Shown piece after piece: positions 5,550 through 8,602 of a stretch of DNA of 8,602 bases. The stretch is from positions 1 through 8,602 of the forward strand of contig CALDLZ010000429.1 of NCBI GenBank assembly GCA_937915335.1, in the 5' to 3' direction. The notes under the pieces are model-generated. The model was not told the DNA's origin, made no database searches, and was given only the letters and a program-made list of their open reading frames with translations. Positions within the stretch are counted from its first letter, which is position 1. Each line of letters begins with the position of its first letter. The translations under genes and the position numbers were made by a program. Origin of the DNA: an uncultured Faecalibacterium sp. GTDB lineage: Bacteria; Bacillota; Clostridia; Oscillospirales; Ruminococcaceae.

Positions 5550-7556
5550 ATGCGCACCGAAAATGAGGAGATCCGGGATCACCTGAAATATCTTTCCCTG
5601 CTGGCACGGGACTACCCCTCGCAGGCCGCCGCCGCCAGCGAGATCATCAGCACACAGGCCCTGCTTAAGCTGCCCAAAGGCACGGAACACTTTATGAGTG
5701 ACCTGCACGGCGAGAACGAAGCTTTTGTACATATCCTGAACTCTGCTTCCGGTGTCATCCGGGAAAAGGTGGATATCGTGCTGGGGGAGACCGTGCCGGA
5801 ACAGACCCGTGCCGAGTTGGCTACCCTTATCTATTATCCCAACGAAAAGCTGCCCCAGCTCAAAGCGAAATGCGCGGACGAAGAGGCGCTTGACCGCTGG
5901 TATACCGACACCCTGCTTCGGCTTATCGATATCTGCCGGCTGGTGTCCTCCAAGCATACCCGGCAGCATGTGCGCTCCTGCCTGCCGTCCAGCTGCGGCT
6001 ATATTCTGGACGAGCTGCTGCACGCCCACTTCGAGGATCACGACAAAGACTTGTACTACGGCCAGATCGTGGGCAGCATCATTGAAAATGGCCGTGCCGA
6101 CCGCTTTATCGTCCGGCTGTGCGAGCTCATCAAGCGGCTGGCCGTGGACAAGCTGCATATCGTGGGCGACCTGTTCGACCGCGGCCCCCGGCCTGATATT
6201 ATCCTGGACCTGCTGATGCGCCACCACCATGTGGATATCCAGTGGGGCAACCACGATGTGGTCTGGATGGGGGCCGCCGCTGGCAGCCCCATCTGTGTCT
6301 GCACCGTGCTCAAAACGACCCTGGCCTACCATAACCACGCTATGCTGGAAGATTGCTACGGCATCAACCTGCGGCATTTGCAGCGGATGGCCGAGCAGTT
6401 CTATGGCAACGATGACCTGACCCTCTGGATGCCCCACACCGACGCGGCCCGGGGCCCCTACACCGAGGGAATGCTTCACCGCTGTGCCGTGATGCACAAG
6501 GCAGTCACCATCCTGATGCTGAAAATGGAGTGCAAGGTCATCGATCGTAACCCGGACTTCAAGATGCGGGGCCGGGATTTCCTGCGGCACATCGACTGGG
6601 AAAAGGGGACAGTGACCCTGAACGGGAAGGAGTACCCCCTGCGGGATACCAGTTTCCCCACGGTGGACCCGAAAGACCCCGCCGCCCTCAACGAGGACGA
6701 GCGGCTGGTGCTCCACAAGCTGGTGGAATCCTTCCGGCAGAGCGAGCGCCTGCAGCAGCATGTGGAATTTCTGTACGCCAAGGGCAGTGTGTACCATATC
6801 GAAAACGGCAATCTGCTTTACCACGGCGTGGTGCCCATGACCCGGAACGGGAGCTTTGCCGTGGAGCAATTCGAGGGTCAGAGCTATTCTGGCCGCGCCC
6901 TCATGGACTACTGCGACGAGCGGGCCCGCCGGGGCTACTTTGCCCCCGAGGGCAGTGCCGCCCGGCGGAGCGGACAGGACTTTTTGTGGTATCTGTGGTG
7001 CGGTAAGCTGTCGCCGCTGTTCGGCCGGAGTGCCATGACGACCTTCGAGCGGCTCTACATCGCCGACCCTGCCACCCACGAGGAGATCAAGGACCCCTAC
7101 TATACATGGTATAATGATGAGGCTGCCTGTCGCCGCATTCTGGCCGAGTTCGGACTGCCCGGCACCAGTCATATCGTCAACGGCCATGTGCCGGTGCGGG
7201 AAAAGAGCGGGGAGAGCCCCATCAAGGGCGGGGGTCGTCTGGTGGTCATTGATGGCGGGTTCTGCCGCGCTTACCACGATAAGACCGGCATCGCGGGCTA
7301 TACGCTGGTCTACTCCAGCCGCACCATGTCCTTGCGTACCCACCAGCCTTTTGTCAGCGCCGAAAAGGCTGTGAACGAGAACATCGACATCGTCTCGCAG
7401 AAGAACATTCTGGAAACCGAGAACCACCGCATTCTCGTGGAGGAGACTGACGAGGGCGAGATCCTGCGGGAGCGGGTGTACGACCTGAAACAGCTGGTCA
7501 AAGCCTACCAGCTGGGCTGGATCAAGGAGACCCGCAGCGAGGACAGTGTCTGGTAA
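5550..7556 (+). CDS. fbp: Fructose-1,6-bisphosphatase class III (Firmicutes type)
   Basis: This enzyme hydrolyses fructose 1,6-bisphosphate to fructose 6-phosphate and phosphate, the committed gluconeogenic step, in the cytoplasm. It belongs to the metal-dependent class III family (PF06874), which carries calcineurin-like phosphoesterase motifs. The 668-aa length agrees with the Bacillus subtilis enzyme (about 670 aa). Visible motifs are DLHGENEAF (from Asp51), GDLFDRGPRPD (from Gly206), WGNHDVVWMGAAAGSP (from Trp232) and NGHVP (544-548), followed by KGGGRLVVIDGGF; these supply the Asp, His and Asn metal ligands. ATG 5550 is chosen because GGAGGG (5540-5545) lies just upstream. The frame is open back to 5481, but that extension contains the -10 element. 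The gene diverges from the radical SAM gene and shares its promoter region. The chain is intact. Confidence 0.95.
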   Translation: MRTENEEIRDHLKYLSLLARDYPSQAAAASEIISTQALLKLPKGTEHFMSDLHGENEAFVHILNSASGVIREKVDIVLGETVPEQTRAELATLIYYPNEKLPQLKAKCADEEALDRWYTDTLLRLIDICRLVSSKHTRQHVRSCLPSSCGYILDELLHAHFEDHDKDLYYGQIVGSIIENGRADRFIVRLCELIKRLAVDKLHIVGDLFDRGPRPDIILDLLMRHHHVDIQWGNHDVVWMGAAAGSPICVCTVLKTTLAYHNHAMLEDCYGINLRHLQRMAEQFYGNDDLTLWMPHTDAARGPYTEGMLHRCAVMHKAVTILMLKMECKVIDRNPDFKMRGRDFLRHIDWEKGTVTLNGKEYPLRDTSFPTVDPKDPAALNEDERLVLHKLVESFRQSERLQQHVEFLYAKGSVYHIENGNLLYHGVVPMTRNGSFAVEQFEGQSYSGRALMDYCDERARRGYFAPEGSAARRSGQDFLWYLWCGKLSPLFGRSAMTTFERLYIADPATHEEIKDPYYTWYNDEAACRRILAEFGLPGTSHIVNGHVPVREKSGESPIKGGGRLVVIDGGFCRAYHDKTGIAGYTLVYSSRTMSLRTHQPFVSAEKAVNENIDIVSQKNILETENHRILVEETDEGEILRERVYDLKQLVKAYQLGWIKETRSEDSVW

Positions 7557-7660
7557 GGGGCGGCTGACTGTAAAATTTTTGAAATAAGAAACAAAAATAT
7601 CGAATATCTCGGCAGATTCTGGGCAAAACAGAAAATAATCCGGCAGTGTAAAAGGGGGCT

Positions 7661-7688
7661 TTGCTTTTTGCCCGAAGTTGTGTATAAT
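7661..7688 (+). promoter_or_regulatory. Promoter of murA
   Basis: -35 TTGCTT (7661-7666), a 16-base spacer and a perfect -10 TATAAT (7683-7688) point to murA. Transcription would start near 7695, giving a leader of about 100 bases. The dyad GATA-GCTG-TATC (7691-7702) sits at the predicted start point. Confidence 0.65.
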
Positions 7689-7705
7689 AAGATAGCTGTA
7701 TCGTG

Positions 7706-7750
7706 AGGGTGTCTGCCCCGCGGTGCGCGGAGAGATCAAGCAAGAACCCT
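7706..7750 (+). promoter_or_regulatory. Structured leader of murA
   Basis: A compact hairpin, CCGCG-GTG-CGCGG (7718-7730), lies inside a possible closing helix formed by AGGGT (7706-7710) and ACCCT (7746-7750). I do not recognise a known riboswitch or leader motif. The helix could be chance in GC-rich DNA. Confidence 0.3.
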
Positions 7751-7795
7751 GAGTGGTCTGTGGAGAAGCGGGCCGACGACAAGGAGATTATAAAA

Positions 7796-8602
7796 TTGGA
7801 AAAGTTTGTTATTACGGGCGGCAAGCCCCTGCATGGTGAAGTCACCATCTCCGGTGCAAAGAATGCGGCTGTGGGTATTCTGCCTGCCACCATTCTGGCG
7901 GCAGATGTTTGTGTCATCGAGAATCTGCCGGATATCAGTGACGTGGCGGTGAGCCTGAAGATCCTGAGCACCCTGGGTGCCGGCATCAAGATGCTGAACC
8001 GCAATACCTATGAGATCGACACCACCCATCTGAACAGCACCAACGTGCCGGATGATCTGTCCCGTCAGATGCGTGCCAGCTACTACTTCCTGGGCGCGCT
8101 GCTGTCCCGCTTTGGCAAGGCTCAGGTGGCCATGCCCGGCGGCTGCAATCTGGGCCCCCGTCCCATCGATCAGCACCTTAAGGTGTTCAGCGCCCTGGGT
8201 GCTGAGGACAGCGTGGACTACGGCATGATCACCGTCCGTGCCAAGGAGCTGAACGGTGCTCATATCTTCTTTGATAAGGTCAGTGTGGGCGCGACCATGA
8301 ACGGTATGCTCTCCGCTGTGATGGCAAAGGGGCAGACGATCCTGGAAAACTGCGCCAAGGAGCCCCATGTCGTCGATCTGGCAAACTTCCTGAATATGTG
8401 CGGCGCTGACGTGCGCGGTGCCGGTACCGATGTCATCAAGGTGCGCGGCGTGGAAAAGATGCATGGCTGCACTTACAGTATCATTCCCGACCAGATCGAG
8501 GCGGGCAGCTATATGGTGGCTGCCGCTGCAACCGGCGGCGATGTGCTGGTGAAGAATGTTACCCCCAAGCATCTGGAGCCCATTACCGAGAAGCTGCGCC
8601 GT
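7796..8602 (+). CDS. murA: UDP-N-acetylglucosamine 1-carboxyvinyltransferase, 5' part (runs off the window)
   Basis: MurA transfers enolpyruvate from phosphoenolpyruvate to UDP-GlcNAc, the first committed step of peptidoglycan synthesis, in the cytoplasm. The window holds the first 269 codons of the roughly 420 usual for the family, without interruption. The start is TTG: AAGGAG (7781-7786) is 9 bases upstream, and the protein then begins MEKFVITGGKPLHGEV, as MurA proteins do. Visible active-site elements are SGAKNA with Lys22 and Asn23, the MRAS region around residues 92-95, and the catalytic loop PGGCNLGPRPID with Cys117. Cys117 is the residue alkylated by fosfomycin, so the enzyme has the sensitive form. 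GATMNG and the later PDQIEAGSYM also match the family. Many Firmicutes carry two MurA copies, and which one this is cannot be told here. Confidence 0.95.
   Translation, partial: MEKFVITGGKPLHGEVTISGAKNAAVGILPATILAADVCVIENLPDISDVAVSLKILSTLGAGIKMLNRNTYEIDTTHLNSTNVPDDLSRQMRASYYFLGALLSRFGKAQVAMPGGCNLGPRPIDQHLKVFSALGAEDSVDYGMITVRAKELNGAHIFFDKVSVGATMNGMLSAVMAKGQTILENCAKEPHVVDLANFLNMCGADVRGAGTDVIKVRGVEKMHGCTYSIIPDQIEAGSYMVAAAATGGDVLVKNVTPKHLEPITEKLRR

Larger units (their letters stand above)
7557..7795. other. Intergenic region between fbp and murA
   Basis: No gene is seen in this 239-base gap. Its first half is AT-rich. It contains the inverted repeats ATTTTTG/CAAAAAT (7575-7581 and 7592-7598) and TTCTG/CAGAA (7617-7621 and 7629-7633), neither followed by a T-run, so no convincing terminator for fbp is visible. 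The second half holds the murA promoter and leader. Confidence 0.5.

Noticed and set aside
5516..5566. A 16-codon upstream frame (MQKYCISDGGYHAHRK) overlapping the fbp start
   Set aside because: It has no ribosome binding site and starts about 14 bases after the predicted transcription start. Chance is the simpler explanation.
7651..7674. G-rich then T-rich stretch read as an fbp terminator
   Set aside because: Only a 4-bp GGGC/GCCC stem can form, the T-run is inside the loop, and the site overlaps the -35 of the murA promoter.
5514..7739. A 741-codon open frame on the minus strand, covering all of fbp
   Set aside because: It is antisense to a fully conserved Fbp, shows no recognisable domain, and follows the third-position GC bias of the real gene. 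It has no convincing start context.
7736..8572. A 278-codon minus-strand frame opposite murA
   Set aside because: The plus strand encodes conserved MurA with catalytic Cys117 and a good ribosome site, so the minus frame is a shadow.

Overview
The window looks like a chromosomal stretch from a GC-rich member of the Clostridia, most likely Faecalibacterium or a close relative in the Oscillospiraceae/Ruminococcaceae. This is inferred from three things: the Firmicutes-type (class III) fructose-1,6-bisphosphatase, the strong AGGAGG-type ribosome binding sites combined with TTG starts, and GC-rich codon choice beside AT-rich intergenic DNA. No phage, transposon, CRISPR, tRNA or rRNA signal was seen. 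The content is mainly housekeeping and nutrient uptake, and I found no convincing new multi-gene system.

Layout. Bases 1-206 hold a promoter and a structured 5' leader. Bases 207-3090 (+) form a three-gene ABC importer operon: lipoprotein binding protein, permease, ATPase. It belongs to the TrpXYZ-like COG2984/COG4120/COG1101 family. A terminator-like hairpin separates the binding-protein gene from the permease gene, and the permease and ATPase genes overlap by 8 bases. A 19-bp perfect hairpin at 3190-3232 lies between this operon and the convergent genes that follow. Two genes then read on the minus strand: a PfkB-family sugar kinase resembling 2-keto-3-deoxygluconate kinase (3251-4339), with its own promoter and dyad symmetries in its leader, and a PflX/PflA-like radical SAM protein (4495-5415). 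The radical SAM gene diverges from fbp (5550-7556, +), and the roughly 130-bp gap holds overlapping promoters in both directions. After an AT-rich gap with a good promoter, murA starts with TTG at 7796 (+) and runs off the right edge after 269 codons.

How the genes work together. The importer genes form one functional unit: capture outside the cell, passage through the membrane, ATP hydrolysis inside. The other genes are separate units: sugar-acid catabolism (kinase), a radical SAM activase-like protein of unknown partner, gluconeogenesis (fbp), and the first committed step of peptidoglycan synthesis (murA). The points most worth a second look are the 5'-end hairpin of the importer mRNA, the intra-operon attenuator hairpin, the tightly overlapping divergent promoters before fbp, and the palindromes in the kinase leader.
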